A stretch of DNA of 64,000 bases from Mycobacterium kiyosense (GCA_021654635.1 AP025179.1:4340001-4404000); one strand, 5' to 3'. Shown: positions 17,653-30,849, counted from the stretch's first letter. Notes: generated by a model from the letters alone, not told the origin. Program-made: numbers and translations.

Positions 17653-18855
17653 CTACCGATCGTCGTAGTCCTCGTCCCAGTAGTCGTCGCGGCGCCGGAG
17701 TAGCGGAATGGCCGTCGCGACGCCCGCCACGACGATCGCACCCAGCATCACCGCCGCGGTGTGCCGCGGGTCGAAAAAGATGGTGCTGGCCGCCCCGAAC
17801 GCGACGATGCCCACCCACAGATAGATGAGCAGCACCACTCGTCGATGCGAATGGCCGATCTGTAGCAGCCGGTGGTGCAGGTGCATCTTGTCCGGCGTGA
17901 AGGCGCTGCGGCCCGCGCGGGTGCGCCGCACGATCGCCAGCAACAGGTCGAGCATCGGCACGAACATCACCGCGACCACCAGCAGGAAGGGCGACAACAG
18001 AGCAAACACGTCGCGGGCGCCGTAGGCGTTCTGCGAAATGGGTCCCGCCGCCGTCGTTGACGCCGCCGCCAGCATCAGGCCGATCAGCATCGAACCCGAA
18101 TCGCCCATGAAGATGCGGGCGCGGTGAAAGTTGTGCGGCAGAAAACCCAGACAGGCGCCGGCCAGCACCACCGAGATGACCGCGGGCGGGTAATACAACA
18201 CGTCGCCGCCGTGGTCGCGGAGCAGACCCACCGAGAACATGCAGATGGCCAGCGCGGTGATCAGGCCCAGCCCGGCGGCCAGCCCGTCCAGCCCGTCGAC
18301 GAAGTTCATCGCGTTGACGATCGAGACGGTCAGCGCCAGCGTGAGCAGGATCGAGGAGGCCTGGTCCAGCACGATGGTTCCCACCCCGCCGACCGGGATG
18401 TACAGCACGCTCCAGGCCACGCCCATGGTCACCAGCACGCTGGCCGCGGTGATCTGACCAGCGAACTTCGTCAGCGCATCCAGGCCCCAGCGATCGTCGA
18501 TCAGGCCGATGCCCATGATCACCGCCCCCGCCACCAGCACCGCGGGCATCCCGGTGGAATAGACGAACCCGCGGGTGAGGGCCGGCAGCTGCGAGGCCAG
18601 GAAAACGGCGGAGACCACGCCCAGGAACATCGCCAGCCCGCCCATCCGCGGGGTCGGCGTCACGTGCACGTCGCGTTCGCGCGGGTAGGCGACCGCGCCC
18701 AGGCGGGTCGCCAGCACGCGCACCGGCCCGGTGGCGAAATAGGTGATGATCGCCGCGGTCAGGCCCACCAGGGCGAGCTCGCGCAAGGGAACGCCCGCGC
18801 TGCGATCCGAGAGTGCGAGCACACCACCGGCAAGGCTGGTCACATCGCTGGACAC
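17653..18855 (-). CDS. wecA: UDP-GlcNAc:decaprenyl-phosphate GlcNAc-1-phosphate transferase (WecA)
   Basis: A 400-residue integral membrane enzyme (rfe/wecA, Rv1302 homologue) that transfers GlcNAc-1-phosphate to decaprenyl phosphate, the first step of the linker joining arabinogalactan to peptidoglycan. It has about 11 membrane helices and all family motifs: GLIDDRWG, NAMNFVDGLDGLA, FMGDSGS and KMHLHHRLL. The acidic tail DDYWDEDYDDR is cytoplasmic. The start is GTG at 18855. A 57-bp gap separates it from the YrdC gene upstream. Confidence 0.94.
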   Translation of the reverse strand: MSSDVTSLAGGVLALSDRSAGVPLRELALVGLTAAIITYFATGPVRVLATRLGAVAYPRERDVHVTPTPRMGGLAMFLGVVSAVFLASQLPALTRGFVYSTGMPAVLVAGAVIMGIGLIDDRWGLDALTKFAGQITAASVLVTMGVAWSVLYIPVGGVGTIVLDQASSILLTLALTVSIVNAMNFVDGLDGLAAGLGLITALAICMFSVGLLRDHGGDVLYYPPAVISVVLAGACLGFLPHNFHRARIFMGDSGSMLIGLMLAAASTTAAGPISQNAYGARDVFALLSPFLLVVAVMFVPMLDLLLAIVRRTRAGRSAFTPDKMHLHHRLLQIGHSHRRVVLLIYLWVGIVAFGAASTIFFDPRHTAAVMLGAIVVAGVATAIPLLRRRDDYWDEDYDDR

Positions 18856-18912
18856 CTCGAGACCCTATCAACGTCCCCTGTCAGCTACCTGAGCCGCGGA
18901 CCGTCGTGTGCG

Positions 18913-19566
18913 CTAAGCGATCAGCGAGGCGGGGTCGACGCCCAGTACTTCGGCGACCCGCTGGGTGCTCACCGGCCCTTCCCGCAGGATGCGCGGGGTG
19001 CTGCCGCTCAGGTCGACGATCGTCGACGCGGCCTGCTGCGCGGACGGGCCGGCGTCGAGATAGACGTCGACGCGCGGCCCGAGTTGGCGGCGCGCCTCGT
19101 CGGCGTCGACGGCGGCGGGCTGGCCCGAGACGTTGGCGCTGGACACTGCCATCGGCCCCACCTCGCGCAGCAACTCGAGGGCGACCGGGTGCAGCGGCAT
19201 CCGCAGCATCACCGTGCCGTGCGCGTCGCCCAGATCCCACTGCAGCGACGGCGCCTGCACCACCACCAAGCTCAGCGCACCCGGCCAGAACGCCCGGACC
19301 AGGTCGCGGGCGCCGTCCGGCATCCCGTACACCAGCCCTTCGATGGTGTGCCAGGAACCGACCAGGACGCCTACCGGCATGTCGCGCCCGCGCCCTTTGG
19401 CCGCCAGCAGCGCGTCCACCGCGGAGCTGTCGAACGCGTCGGCGCCCACACCGTAGACGGTGTCGGTCGGCATGACGACCAGTCGTCCGGCCTTGAGCGC
19501 ACCCGCCGCGGCGGCGATTCCGCGCGACCGCTGATCGGGGTCGGCGCAGTCGAAGGTGTCAGTCAT
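18913..19566 (-). CDS. L-threonylcarbamoyladenylate synthase (YrdC/Sua5 family)
   Basis: A 217-residue YrdC/Sua5-family protein (Rv1301 homologue), expected to make threonylcarbamoyl-AMP for the t6A modification of ANN-decoding tRNAs. Motifs are the nucleotide-binding VVMPTDTVYGVGADAF, AAKGRGRDMPVGVLV and MAVSSANVSGQPA. I chose ATG at 19566 because GAAAGAG lies five bases upstream; an in-frame GTG at 19572 is the alternative. It overlaps the end of prmC by 8 bp. Confidence 0.9.
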   Translation of the reverse strand: MTDTFDCADPDQRSRGIAAAAGALKAGRLVVMPTDTVYGVGADAFDSSAVDALLAAKGRGRDMPVGVLVGSWHTIEGLVYGMPDGARDLVRAFWPGALSLVVVQAPSLQWDLGDAHGTVMLRMPLHPVALELLREVGPMAVSSANVSGQPAAVDADEARRQLGPRVDVYLDAGPSAQQAASTIVDLSGSTPRILREGPVSTQRVAEVLGVDPASLIA

Positions 19567-20422
19567 CGGCACTCTTTCTGCGGGCCGTCACGAACCTCGG
19601 CCGGCCGGCGAGATCCGTTCGGGCCACGATGTCATCGAATAATCCTGTCTTGTCCAAGAATTCGACGGTAGGCCCCGATGTCGTGTCGTCGTGCTCGACG
19701 GCGAAGAATCCGCCGGGCCGCAACCAACGTCCGGCCACTTCGACGACGGCCGCGATCACCGCCATCCCGTCCGGGCCGCCGAACACCGCATGATGCGGAT
19801 CATGCTGTGCCACTTCGGGTTCCAACACCGCGCCGTCGGGAACATACGGCGGATTGGAAACCAGCAGATCCACCTGACCGTCGAGTTCGGGCAGCAACCC
19901 AGGCGTACCCACGTCGGCGCGCACCAGTTCCACCGCGGTGCCCGCGGCGTTTCGTCGCGCGTAGTCCAGTGCCGCCGCGGAGTCGTCGATGCCGACGACC
20001 CGGGCCTGCGGGCGGTGCCCGGCCAGCGCCACGGCCAGTGCGCCCGATCCGGTGCATGCGTCGACGATCACCGGACGCACCGGAAGTGGTTGTGCCCTAG
20101 CCCATTCCAGCATGGCCTCGGTCTCCGGGCGCGGTATGAAGACACCCGGGCCGACCTGCAGCAGCACCGGACCGAACGCGACGGTCCCGACCAGGTGCTG
20201 CAGCGGGACCCGTCGAGCGCGGGCACAGACGGCGTCGTGGTAGCGCCCGTAGAACTCTTCGGCGGGCGCGTCGAGCAGCGCGAGGCGACCGCGGTCGACA
20301 CCGGCCACATGCGCGGCGAGCAGTTCAGCGTCGTGGCGGGCGGAATCGATACCCGCTTCGGCCAGCAGCGCCGCCGCGGAGGCGATCGCCTGCCGCAGGC
20401 CGTGCGTCGCCGGACGGGTCAT
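19559..20422 (-). CDS. prmC: Peptide chain release factor N5-glutamine methyltransferase
   Basis: A 287-residue SAM-dependent methyltransferase (hemK/prmC) that methylates the glutamine of the GGQ motif in release factors. It has an N-terminal helical domain (to about 90), the SAM site [15 protein letters not shown] and the catalytic VSNPPYVPD. Its start overlaps the stop of its substrate's gene, prfA, by four bases (ATGA), so enzyme and substrate are co-translated. Confidence 0.95.
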   Translation of the reverse strand: MTRPATHGLRQAIASAAALLAEAGIDSARHDAELLAAHVAGVDRGRLALLDAPAEEFYGRYHDAVCARARRVPLQHLVGTVAFGPVLLQVGPGVFIPRPETEAMLEWARAQPLPVRPVIVDACTGSGALAVALAGHRPQARVVGIDDSAAALDYARRNAAGTAVELVRADVGTPGLLPELDGQVDLLVSNPPYVPDGAVLEPEVAQHDPHHAVFGGPDGMAVIAAVVEVAGRWLRPGGFFAVEHDDTTSGPTVEFLDKTGLFDDIVARTDLAGRPRFVTARRKSADD

Positions 20423-21495
20423 GTCGCCTGTTGCAGCCGGGCTTGTTTGTCGGCTTCGCTCAACGCGTCGAAGAGCGCGTCGAGGTCACCGTCGAGAACC
20501 TGGTCGAGGTTGTGCGACTTGTAACCGATGCGGTGATCGGTGATCCGGTTCTCGGGGAAGTTGTAGGTGCGGATTCGTTCGCTGCGGTCCACGGTGCGGA
20601 TCTGGCTGGCCCGATCGGCCGAGGCGTCGGCCAGTGCCTGCTCTTCGGCCAGCACCTGCAGGCGCGCCGCGAGCACCTGCAGGGCGCGGGTCTTGTTCTG
20701 CAGCTGTGACCGTTCGTTCTGGCAGGTCACCACGATCCCGGTGGGCAGGTGGGTGATCCGTACCGCCGAGTCGGTGGTGTTGACTCCCTGGCCGCCTTTA
20801 CCCGAAGACCGGTAGACGTCGATGCGCAGGTCGGATTCGTCGATCTGGACCTCGCCGACCTCCTCGGGCTCGGGATAGACCAGCACCCCGGCCGCCGAAG
20901 TATGTACCCGCCCTTGGGATTCCGTCACCGGGACGCGCTGCACCCGATGCACGCCACCCTCGAACTTCATCCGCGACCACACGCCGTCGGCGCTGTCGCC
21001 CTTGGAGGCGATGGCCAGGGTGGCGTCCTTGTAGCCGCCGAGATCCGATGTCGTCTCCCCCAGCACCGTCACCGTCCAGCCGTGCCGCTCGGCGTAGCGG
21101 ATGTACATCCTGGCCAGGTCGGCAGCGAACAACGCCGATTCCTCGCCGCCCTCACCGGATTTCACCTCGAGCAGGATGTCGTCGGCATCGTGGGGGTCGC
21201 GCGGCGCCAGCATGTCGGTGAGCTGGGTGTCCAGTTCGGCGACCCGCGCCTCCAGCTCGGTGACCTCCTCGGCGAACGACGCGTCGTCGGCGGACAGTTC
21301 GCGGGCCGTCTCCAGGTCCTCCCGGGCGGTCACCAGCTTGCGGTGGGTGGCCACGATAGGGGCCAACCGGGCGAAGCGGCGGCCCACCTTGCGCGCCTCG
21401 TCGGGATTGCTGTGCAGGTCGGGGTCGGCCAGCTTGCGCTCCAGCTCGGCGTGCTCGGCGAGCAGGACGTCGATCGTCTGCACCGGTTGCGTCAT
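20419..21495 (-). CDS. prfA: Peptide chain release factor 1
   Basis: A 358-residue class I release factor reading UAA and UAG. The stop-codon reading motif [14 protein letters not shown] gives P-V-T, a form of the RF1 P-x-T motif, and the hydrolysis motif is [21 protein letters not shown] precedes the ATG. rpmE lies 99 bp upstream. Confidence 0.97.
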   Translation of the reverse strand: MTQPVQTIDVLLAEHAELERKLADPDLHSNPDEARKVGRRFARLAPIVATHRKLVTAREDLETARELSADDASFAEEVTELEARVAELDTQLTDMLAPRDPHDADDILLEVKSGEGGEESALFAADLARMYIRYAERHGWTVTVLGETTSDLGGYKDATLAIASKGDSADGVWSRMKFEGGVHRVQRVPVTESQGRVHTSAAGVLVYPEPEEVGEVQIDESDLRIDVYRSSGKGGQGVNTTDSAVRITHLPTGIVVTCQNERSQLQNKTRALQVLAARLQVLAEEQALADASADRASQIRTVDRSERIRTYNFPENRITDHRIGYKSHNLDQVLDGDLDALFDALSEADKQARLQQAT

Positions 21496-21594
21496 GTCTG
21501 CACCTCCCTACCGCCTTGCCGCGAGCCCTACCCCCGAACGCGAACCGACGCCCGGCCTGCGCGTTGCTGCGCAGTTCGGGCGTCGGTGAGCCGG

Positions 21595-21831
21595 CTACTT
21601 GTCGGCCTCGGCCTTGTCGGCAACCTTGCGCTTGCCGTAACGCTTCTCGAACCGGGCCACCCGGCCACCGCTGTCCAGAATCTTCTGCTTACCGGTGTAG
21701 AAGGGGTGGCACTGCGAGCAGACCTCGGCCACGATGCGGCCACCCGGCTTGGTGCTGCGGGTGGTGAAGGTGTTCCCGCAACCGCAGACCACGGTGGTCT
21801 CCTCGTAGGCGGGGTGAATGTCAGTCTTCAT
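21595..21831 (-). CDS. rpmE: 50S ribosomal protein L31, zinc-binding (C+) form
   Basis: A 78-residue L31 starting [22 protein letters not shown]. Cys16, Cys18 and the CSQC pair near 38-41 give the zinc ribbon, so this is the C+ paralogue used when zinc is available, not the Zur-regulated C- form. The C-terminus is Lys-rich, as is common in actinobacteria. AGAGGA precedes the ATG. Confidence 0.97.
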   Translation of the reverse strand: MKTDIHPAYEETTVVCGCGNTFTTRSTKPGGRIVAEVCSQCHPFYTGKQKILDSGGRVARFEKRYGKRKVADKAEADK

Positions 21832-21923
21832 GTTGTCCTCTTCGATGCTGAAGTCGCGGGCCGATTATGCCAGCTCAATCACTGCCATCCCAAAACGCGG
21901 GGATGGCGTCGGGCATTCCCGGG

Positions 21924-23831
21924 TCAGTCCCCGTCCATGTTGCCCGGTGTCGTCTTGGACACCTGGACCAGGAACTCGTAGTTGGTCTTGGTCTTGCGCA
22001 GCTGCGACATCAACAGGTCGATGGCCTGGTGGGAGTCCAGACCCGACAGCACGCGACGCAGTTTGTGCACGATGCCGAACTCGTCGGGCGACAGCAGCAA
22101 CTCGTCCTTGCGGGTGCCGGACGGGTTGACGTCGACCGCCGGGAACACCCGCCGCTCGGCGATCTTGCGGTCCAGCTTGGGCTCGGCGTTACCGGTGCCC
22201 TTGAACTCCTCGAAGATGACCGTGTCACCGGTCGACCCGGTCTCGACCATCGCGGTGGCGATGATGGTCAGCGACCCGCCCTCCTCGATGTTGCGTGCCG
22301 CGCCGAGGAACCGCTTGGGCGGGTACAGCGCGGTGGAGTCGACACCACCGGACAGGATGCGGCCCGACGCCGGCGAGGCGTTGTTGTAAGCACGACCGAG
22401 TCGGGTGATGGAGTCGAGCAGCACTACGACGTCCTTGCCCTGCTCGACCAGACGCTTGGCGCGTTCGATGGCCAGTTCGGCGGCCTGGGTGTGGTCCGAC
22501 GGCGGCCGGTCGAAGGTCGAGGCGATAACTTCGCCCTTGACCGAGCGCTGCATGTCGGTGACCTCTTCGGGTCGCTCGTCGACGAGCACCACCATCAGGT
22601 GACATTCGGGGTTGTTGCGGGTGATCGCGTTGGCGATGTCTTGCATGATCGTGGTCTTACCGGCCTTGGGCGGCGACACGATCAGCGCACGCTGGCCCTT
22701 ACCGATCGGCATGATCAGGTCGATCACGCGGGTGGTCAGCCGGTCGGGAGTGGTCTCCAAGCGCAGCCGCTGGTTGGGGTACAGCGGGGTCAACTTGCTG
22801 AATTCGGGCCGCTTCTTGGCGTCCTCGATGGAGCCACCGTTGATGGTGTCCAGGCGCACCAGCGGGTTGAACTTCTGCCGGGGGTTCTTGTCGCCCCCTT
22901 CGCCCTCGCGGGGCACCCGCACGGCACCGGTCACGGCGTCGCCGCGGCGCAGACCGTTCTTGCGGACCATGTTCATGGAGACGTAGACGTCGTGGGGTCC
23001 GGCCAGGTAGCCGGAGGTGCGTACGAAGGCATAGTTGTCCAGGACATCGAGAATCCCGGCGACCGGCTGCACGACGTCGTCCTCGCGCAATTCGGCCTCG
23101 CCGCCACCCTCACCGGTGCGTTCGCCGCGACGCCGGCGGTCACGGAAGCGCCGGCCACGCCGGCCCTGGCGGCCGTCGCCGTCGTCGTCCTGCTGATTCG
23201 AGCCGCCGCGCTGTTGACCGCCTTGCTGGTCACCGCCCTGGTCGCCGCCCGAGTCGCCGGAGCGCTCGTTCTTAGCCTGCTTCTGGTCGCGCTGCCCGTC
23301 GCCGCTGTCGTCGCCGCCGTTCTTCTCGGCGCCGGCGGCGCCGGCATCCCGGGAGGCACCGCGACGTTCGCGACGCGGCGTGTCGTTCTTCTGCGTGTCG
23401 TTTTTCTGTTGCGTGTCGTTCTGCTGCTGCGCGTCGGCCGGGGCGCCTTCCTGAGCCGCGGCGCCTTCCTGAGCCGAGGCGTCCGCAGTGGCGTCCGATC
23501 GCTTCTGGGCGCGCGCCTCCTGCGCGGAGTCCTTCTGCGGCGGCGTGTCGGCCTTGGAGGCGTCCTGCGCCGTCTTCGCCGACGCCGACCCTCCGTTGGC
23601 CTGTCCGCGGCTTTCCTGGATCGCGGCGATCAATTCGTTTTTGCGCATGCCCGATGTCCCTTTGACACCGGCCTGGTTAGCCAGGGCACGAAGTTCGGGC
23701 AGCACCATGGTGGCCAGCGAGCCGGTATTGCTCTTGACGTCGGAGACGACGGCAGAGTCTGTCCTCACGGCGTTCGACAGCTTCTCGCTGTCGGTGCTTT
23801 CGCCAGCCGTGATGAGGTCCGTATCAGTCAC
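21924..23831 (-). CDS. rho: Transcription termination factor Rho
   Basis: A 635-residue hexameric RNA helicase. The N-terminal helical domain (to about 78) is followed by a very long disordered insertion (about 80-250) rich in Gln, Asp, Gly, Ser and Arg, with QQNDTQQKND repeats and a basic block (RRGRRFRDRRRRGER), as in other actinobacterial Rho proteins. After it come the RNA-binding cold-shock domain, the P-loop SPPKAGKTT (387-394) and Walker B DVVVLLDSITR (467-477). The start is GTG with AAAGGAAA upstream. The insertion probably adds RNA contacts or drives condensation. Confidence 0.96.
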   Translation of the reverse strand: MTDTDLITAGESTDSEKLSNAVRTDSAVVSDVKSNTGSLATMVLPELRALANQAGVKGTSGMRKNELIAAIQESRGQANGGSASAKTAQDASKADTPPQKDSAQEARAQKRSDATADASAQEGAAAQEGAPADAQQQNDTQQKNDTQKNDTPRRERRGASRDAGAAGAEKNGGDDSGDGQRDQKQAKNERSGDSGGDQGGDQQGGQQRGGSNQQDDDGDGRQGRRGRRFRDRRRRGERTGEGGGEAELREDDVVQPVAGILDVLDNYAFVRTSGYLAGPHDVYVSMNMVRKNGLRRGDAVTGAVRVPREGEGGDKNPRQKFNPLVRLDTINGGSIEDAKKRPEFSKLTPLYPNQRLRLETTPDRLTTRVIDLIMPIGKGQRALIVSPPKAGKTTIMQDIANAITRNNPECHLMVVLVDERPEEVTDMQRSVKGEVIASTFDRPPSDHTQAAELAIERAKRLVEQGKDVVVLLDSITRLGRAYNNASPASGRILSGGVDSTALYPPKRFLGAARNIEEGGSLTIIATAMVETGSTGDTVIFEEFKGTGNAEPKLDRKIAERRVFPAVDVNPSGTRKDELLLSPDEFGIVHKLRRVLSGLDSHQAIDLLMSQLRKTKTNYEFLVQVSKTTPGNMDGD

Positions 23832-24051
23832 GGATTTCCTTTCTTGCCCCGCTGATCACGTCAAACGGGGGATTCCTGCATCGGACGAATATTCAGGCAA
23901 AGTCCCGAGGGCGCCCAATCATCGACTCTGAAACGGTGATCGCCGGTTGGGCGACGAAACAGCGAACCTCGTCCACGAGAAGAATTTGGTTTGTCCTAGC
24001 TTCAAGCAGTATGGATGCAGATGCAGATGCTGCGGTTGCTGGACGGCTCCG

Positions 24052-24080
24052 AGAATAACCCGCTTCCTGGCGGGAAGCAA
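24052..24080 (-). promoter_or_regulatory. Predicted rho promoter
   Basis: On the reverse strand TTGCTT (24075-24080) and TATTCT (24052-24057) are 17 bases apart in the 273-bp gap between thrB and rho. This gives a leader of about 210 nt before the rho GTG, long enough for autoregulation. The spacer includes a small GCTTCC/GGAAGC hairpin that might also end the thr transcript. Confidence 0.4.
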
Positions 24081-24104
24081 GAAACCCCGCCGCCACGCTG
24101 TGGA

Positions 24105-26136
<2,032 letters not shown>

Positions 26137-26140
<4 letters not shown>

Positions 26141-27462
26141 AGATCGGTTCCTTCCAGTCTCAGCACGCTCGCCACGCTCTGCACGACGTCCAGGTCGGCG
26201 AGCGCTTCGACGGTCTCCGACAGCGCGGCGTCTGTGGCGCGGTGGGTGACCACCACGATGCGGGCCCCTACCCGCTGGCCACCCTGGTCTGTCACACCCT
26301 CCTGACGGACCTCGGCGATGCTCACTTCACGTTTGGCGAATTCGGCTGCCACCGCCGACAGTACGCCGGGCTTGTCCGCGACATTCATGCTCACGTAGTA
26401 ACGGGTCTCGATGAAACCCATTGGCGCGACCGGCAGTTGGGCGTACTTCGACTCGCGCGGGCCACGGCTGCCCAGCACCCGGTTGCGGGCGGCCATCACC
26501 AGGTCGCCGGTGACCGCCGAGGCGGTGGGGGCACCGCCGGCGCCCTGACCGTAGAACATCAGCCGTCCGGCCGCCTCGGCCTCTACCACCACGGCGTTGA
26601 ATGCGCCGTTGACCGTGGCGAGCGGATGCGACAAGGGCACCAGTGCTGGGTACACCCGGGCCGAAACCCGTTGCTGCCCTTCGTCGGTGGTGATGCGCTC
26701 GCAGATGGACAGCAGTTTGATGGTGCAGCCCAGCGATTTCGCCGACTCGAAGTCCGCCGGGGTGATCTTGGTGATGCCTTCGCGGTACACGTCGTCGGCG
26801 GTCACCCGGGTGTGGAAAGCGATGGACGCCAGAATCGCGGCTTTGGCGGCGGCGTCATAGCCTTCCACGTCGGCGGTGGGGTCGGCCTCGGCGTAGCCCA
26901 GCGCGCTGGCATCGGCCAGCGCCTTCTCGTAGTCGGCGCCGGTGCTGCCCATCTCCGAGAGGATGTAGTTGGTGGTGCCGTTGACGATTCCGGCCACCCG
27001 TAACACCGTGTCGCCGGCCAGCGACTGGGTCAGCGGGCGGATCACCGGGATCGCGCCCGCGACCGCCGCCTCGAAGTAGAGGTCCACGGCTTCGCTTTCG
27101 GCAGCCGCCGCCAACTCCCCACTGGACGTGGACAACAACGCCTTATTGGCCGTGACGACGGACTTGCCGTGCTCAAGCGCGGCCAGGATCGCCTTGCGCG
27201 CCGGCTCGACCGGGCCCATCACCTCCACGACGATGTCGACGTCGTCGCGGGTGACGAGTTCATCGATGTCGTCGGTGAGCAACTCGATCGGCACCCCGCG
27301 GTCGGCGGCAACGCGACGCACCCCGACACCGCGCAGTTCCAGCGGTGCGCCGATGCGGCCGGCCAGATCTTCGGCACTGCGCTCGATGATGCGCACGACC
27401 TCGCTGCCCACGACACCCAACCCGAGTACCGCTACGCCCACAGCTTTTTCGTTATCGGGCAC
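26137..27462 (-). CDS. hom: Homoserine dehydrogenase
   Basis: A 441-residue NAD(P)H-dependent enzyme (thrA in M. tuberculosis) that reduces aspartate semialdehyde to homoserine. The Rossmann motif is [16 protein letters not shown], and the catalytic region contains [14 protein letters not shown] and [17 protein letters not shown]. The C-terminal 90 residues form an ACT domain ([18 protein letters not shown]), the likely site of threonine feedback. The start is GTG with GAGGTGAG upstream, three bases after the lysA stop. Confidence 0.96.
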
Positions 27463-27465
27463 AGC

Positions 27466-28884
27466 TCACCTCACTTCCAAACTCAGCAGATCGTCGAACG
27501 TCTCGCGGCGCAGGATCAACCGGGACTGTCCCCCGCGCACGGCCACCACGGCGGGACGGCCAACCATGTTGTAACGGCTCGACAGTGAATAGCAGTAGGC
27601 CCCGGTGGCGGCGACCGCCACCAGGTCGCCGGGGTGGATGTCGTCGGGCACCCAGGTGTCACGGACGATGATGTCGCCGCTCTCGCAATGCTTTCCGACC
27701 AGGCGGGCCTGCGCGGCGGGGGCGTCGGACAACCGCGAGACCAGACGCACGTCGTACTGTGCGTCGTAGAGCGCGGTACGGATGTTGTCGCTGATGCCGC
27801 CGTCGACGCTGACGTAGCGGCGCACCGCGGTGGCGCTCACGTCCACATCTTTGACGGTGCCGACTTCGTAGAGCGTGACGGTGCCCGGGCCGGCGATGGC
27901 GCGGCCGGGTTCGACCACCAGCCGCGGTGCGGGCAGCCCGACCGCTGCCGATTCGGCGCTGACGATGGCGCTCAACTTGGCGGCCAGCTCGTGGATCGGC
28001 GGGGGGTCGTCCGAGGGCTGATACGAAATGCCCAGTCCGCCACCGAGATCGATGGTCGACACTTGCGCGGTCTTCTCGACGCCGAATTCGGCGACGATAT
28101 CGCGCAGCAGGCCGATCACCCGGTGCGCGGCGATCTCGAAGCCCGCGACGTCGAAGATCTGCGAACCGATGTGGCTGTGCAGGCCGACCAGACGCAGGTG
28201 GTCGGTTTCGAACACGCGGCGCACCGCGGCCATTGCCGCGCCGCTGGCCACCGACAGCCCGAACTTCTGATCCTCGTGCGCGGTGGAGATGAACTCGTGG
28301 GTGTGCGCTTCGACGCCGACGGTGAGGCGCACATATACGTCCTGCACGATCCCGGCTTCGCCGGCGATGGAGTCGAGGCGCTCGATCTCGATCATCGAGT
28401 CCAGAACGATATGGCCTACACCGGATTTCACCGCAGCGGTCAGTTCGGCGACCGATTTGTTGTTGCCGTGCAGCGCAATTCGCTCCGGCGGGAAGTTCGC
28501 GTGCAGCGCGACGGCGAGTTCGCCGCCGGTGCAGACGTCCAGGGACAGACCCTCTTCGGCGATCCAGCGGGCGATCTCGCTGCACAGGAAAGCCTTGGCG
28601 GCGTAGTGCACGTTGGCTCCCCCACCGAAGGCGGTGGCCGTCTCCTGGCAGCGGGAGCGGAAGTCGTCCTCGTCGACGACGAACAACGGGGTGCCGTACT
28701 GCCGGGCCAGTTCGGTGACGGCGACTCCGGCGATGGTGGCCACCCCGCCCTCGTCACGAGTGGTGTTGCGGGGCCACACATTCGGGGCCAGACGCAGCAG
28801 TTCGTCAGCCGACTGCGGGCGCGGCGGGCTGCTGACTTGCCGGGCGTCCTCGGCGTACCGGGGGCCGGCGGGGTGCACGTTCAC
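27466..28884 (-). CDS. lysA: Diaminopimelate decarboxylase
   Basis: A 472-residue PLP enzyme that makes L-lysine from meso-diaminopimelate. The PLP lysine is in [12 protein letters not shown], the glycine-rich phosphate site is [10 protein letters not shown], and the second-subunit cysteine motif is GKHCESGD. The start GTG at 28884 overlaps the last codon and stop of argS; a second GTG at 28878 is possible. Either gives an N-terminal extension of about 25 residues over the 447-residue M. tuberculosis form, which begins nearer [13 protein letters not shown]. Confidence 0.95.
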   Translation of the reverse strand: MNVHPAGPRYAEDARQVSSPPRPQSADELLRLAPNVWPRNTTRDEGGVATIAGVAVTELARQYGTPLFVVDEDDFRSRCQETATAFGGGANVHYAAKAFLCSEIARWIAEEGLSLDVCTGGELAVALHANFPPERIALHGNNKSVAELTAAVKSGVGHIVLDSMIEIERLDSIAGEAGIVQDVYVRLTVGVEAHTHEFISTAHEDQKFGLSVASGAAMAAVRRVFETDHLRLVGLHSHIGSQIFDVAGFEIAAHRVIGLLRDIVAEFGVEKTAQVSTIDLGGGLGISYQPSDDPPPIHELAAKLSAIVSAESAAVGLPAPRLVVEPGRAIAGPGTVTLYEVGTVKDVDVSATAVRRYVSVDGGISDNIRTALYDAQYDVRLVSRLSDAPAAQARLVGKHCESGDIIVRDTWVPDDIHPGDLVAVAATGAYCYSLSSRYNMVGRPAVVAVRGGQSRLILRRETFDDLLSLEVR

Positions 28885-30533
28885 ATTCTCTCCGGGGCGC
28901 TGACTCCGAGGATGGCCAGTCCGTTGGCGATGACCTGGCGCGCGGCCTGGCACAACGCCAGCCGGGCGGTGTTCAGATCGGTGGGCTGTTCGTCGCCCTG
29001 GGGCAGGATCCGGCACGCGTCGTAGAACCTGTGGTAGTCGCCGGCGAGGTCTTCCAGGTACCGGCAGACCCGGTGCGGTTCGCGCAGCGACGCAGCGGTT
29101 TTCAGCACCCGCGGGAACTCGCCGATGGTGCGCAGCAGAGTGCCCTCTTTGTCGTGGCTGAGCAACTCGAGGTGCCCGGTGTCGGGGATCAGGCCCAGCT
29201 CGGCGGCGTTGCGGGCCAGGGCCGACAACCGGGCGTGCGCGTATTGCACGTAGTAGACCGGGTTTTCGTTGGACGCCGAGGACCACAGCGCCAGGTCGAT
29301 GTCGATCGGGGTGTCCACCGAGGAGCGAATCAGGCTGTAGCGGGCGGCGTCCACGCCGATGGCCTCGACCAGGTCGTCGAGCGTGATCACGGTGCCAGCC
29401 CGCTTGCTCATCTTGACCGGCTGGCCGTCGCGGACCAGGTTGACCATCTGCCCGATCAGCACCTCGACGGTGGCGGGGTCTTCGCCGAAGGCGGCCGCTG
29501 CGGCCTTGAGCCGGGCGATGTAGCCGTGATGGTCGGCCCCGAGCATGTAGATGCACAGGTCGAATCCGCGCTGCCGCTTGTCCAGGTAGTAGGCGAGGTC
29601 TCCGGCGATGTAAGCGGGCTTGCCGTCGCTTTTGACCACGACGCGGTCTTTATCGTCACCAAAGGCGCTGCTGCGCAACCAGGTTGCGCCGTCCTTCTCG
29701 TAGATGTTGCCGGTGTCGCGGAGTTTGGCGATCGCTTCGTCAACCCGGCCGCTGGTGTGCATGGAGTCTTCGTGGGTGTAGACGTCGAAATCGGTGCCGA
29801 ATTCGTGCAGCGATTCCTTGATGTGGGCGAACATCAGGTCCACGCCGATCTCACGGAACGTCTCGTGCATCTCGGCGTCCGGCAGGCTCAGCGCGTCGGG
29901 CTCCTTCTGCAGCACCTGCGCGGCGATGTCGCTGATGTAGGTGCCCGCGTAACCGTCCTCGGGGGCCGGCTCGCCCTTGGCCGCGGCGACCAGGGAGTTG
30001 GCGAAGCGGTCGATCTGCGCGCCGTGGTCGTTGAAGTAGTACTCGCGGACCACCTCGGCGCCCTGTGTGGTGAGGAGCCGGCCCAGTGCGTCGCCGACGG
30101 CGGCCCAGCGAGTACCACCGATGTGGATGGGCCCGGTGGGGTTGGCCGAGACGAACTCCAAGTTGATCTTCTGGGCGTCGAGGTCGTTGGAGTGCCCGTA
30201 TGCCGCGCCGGCGTCGATGACGCTGTTGACGACCTTGGCCTGGGCCGAAGTCTCCAGCCGCAGGTTGATGAAGCCGGGTCCGGCGGTTTCTGCCGCGGCG
30301 ATGCCGTCGGCGTTGGCGAGCGCCTCGGCCAGCCATCCGGCCAGCTCACGGGGGTTTGCGCCGACCTTCTTGCCCAGCTGCAGGGCCAGGTTGGAAGCGT
30401 AATCGCCGTGCTCGGGGTTGCGTGGACGCTCGACGGTGACCGTGGACGGCAGCGCGGACACGTCGAGGCCATGCTCGGCCAGCACCGCCATGGCGGTGAT
30501 TTTGAGCAGCTCAGCGAGGTCGGCGGGGGTCAC
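28881..30533 (-). CDS. argS: Arginyl-tRNA synthetase
   Basis: A 550-residue class I synthetase. The N-terminal Add1 domain (about 1-85) binds the tRNA D-loop. The HIGH-type motif is [13 protein letters not shown] and the second signature is [14 protein letters not shown]; a DALR anticodon domain with the [10 protein letters not shown] segment follows. It heads the argS-lysA-hom-thrC-thrB operon and is divergent from a tRNA-Arg gene 122 bp away. Confidence 0.98.
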   Translation of the reverse strand: MTPADLAELLKITAMAVLAEHGLDVSALPSTVTVERPRNPEHGDYASNLALQLGKKVGANPRELAGWLAEALANADGIAAAETAGPGFINLRLETSAQAKVVNSVIDAGAAYGHSNDLDAQKINLEFVSANPTGPIHIGGTRWAAVGDALGRLLTTQGAEVVREYYFNDHGAQIDRFANSLVAAAKGEPAPEDGYAGTYISDIAAQVLQKEPDALSLPDAEMHETFREIGVDLMFAHIKESLHEFGTDFDVYTHEDSMHTSGRVDEAIAKLRDTGNIYEKDGATWLRSSAFGDDKDRVVVKSDGKPAYIAGDLAYYLDKRQRGFDLCIYMLGADHHGYIARLKAAAAAFGEDPATVEVLIGQMVNLVRDGQPVKMSKRAGTVITLDDLVEAIGVDAARYSLIRSSVDTPIDIDLALWSSASNENPVYYVQYAHARLSALARNAAELGLIPDTGHLELLSHDKEGTLLRTIGEFPRVLKTAASLREPHRVCRYLEDLAGDYHRFYDACRILPQGDEQPTDLNTARLALCQAARQVIANGLAILGVSAPERM

Positions 30534-30655
30534 GAGCGTCCATCCTATTGGCTGACCTGCCTCGGCCCCGAATCCATTACCGGTGCTCGGGCGGTCACCG
30601 GGATGCGCTACTCTGGCGGGGCTTGTTCATGCCCTATGGCGCATGCTGTTGGTGC

Positions 30656-30731
30656 GCCCCCGTAGCTCAGGGGATAGAGCGTCTGCCTCCGGAGCAGAAG
30701 GCCGCAGGTTCGAATCCTGCCGGGGGCACCA
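30656..30731 (+). tRNA. tRNA-Arg (anticodon CCG)
   Basis: A full cloverleaf: acceptor arms GCCCCCG/CGGGGGC, D-arm GCTC...GAGC, anticodon stem TCTGC/GCAGA with loop CTCCGGA (anticodon CCG, codon CGG), and T-arm with GGTTCGAATCC. CCA is encoded at 30729-30731. The 3' half from 30709 is repeated at 40931, so this copy's 3' end was supplied by the integrated element and restores a complete tRNA. Confidence 0.96.
30709..30730 (+). repeat. attL core of the integrated element
   Basis: This 22-bp segment of the tRNA T-arm and acceptor stem, starting TTCGAATCCTGCCGGGGG and ending CACC, recurs at 40931-40953 with one extra G. The tRNA gene is complete on this side, as expected when the element carries the 3' end of its target. 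Confidence 0.85.
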
Positions 30732-30849
30732 AGCGTTTGCGCAGCTCAGAGTCTATTTTTGAGCTGGTCGCGAGAACGCTGTGCAACATCCGGACTATTC
30801 GTCGTCGGCCGCCCCCGGTTCCCAGCTAACTGCGGTCTGAGGAGGGCAA

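Noticed and set aside
21867..23855. Very long ORF antisense to rho (662 aa)
   Set aside because: GC-rich coding DNA often leaves the opposite strand open; the minus strand encodes an unmistakable Rho. The same holds for long antisense frames over atpD, atpA, atpH and lysA.
23893..24096. 67-residue ORF upstream of rho
   Set aside because: It spans the predicted promoter and leader, shows no known motif, and lacks a good ribosome site.
30548..30829. 93-residue ORF across the tRNA-Arg gene
   Set aside because: It runs through a functional tRNA and has no supporting site or similarity.
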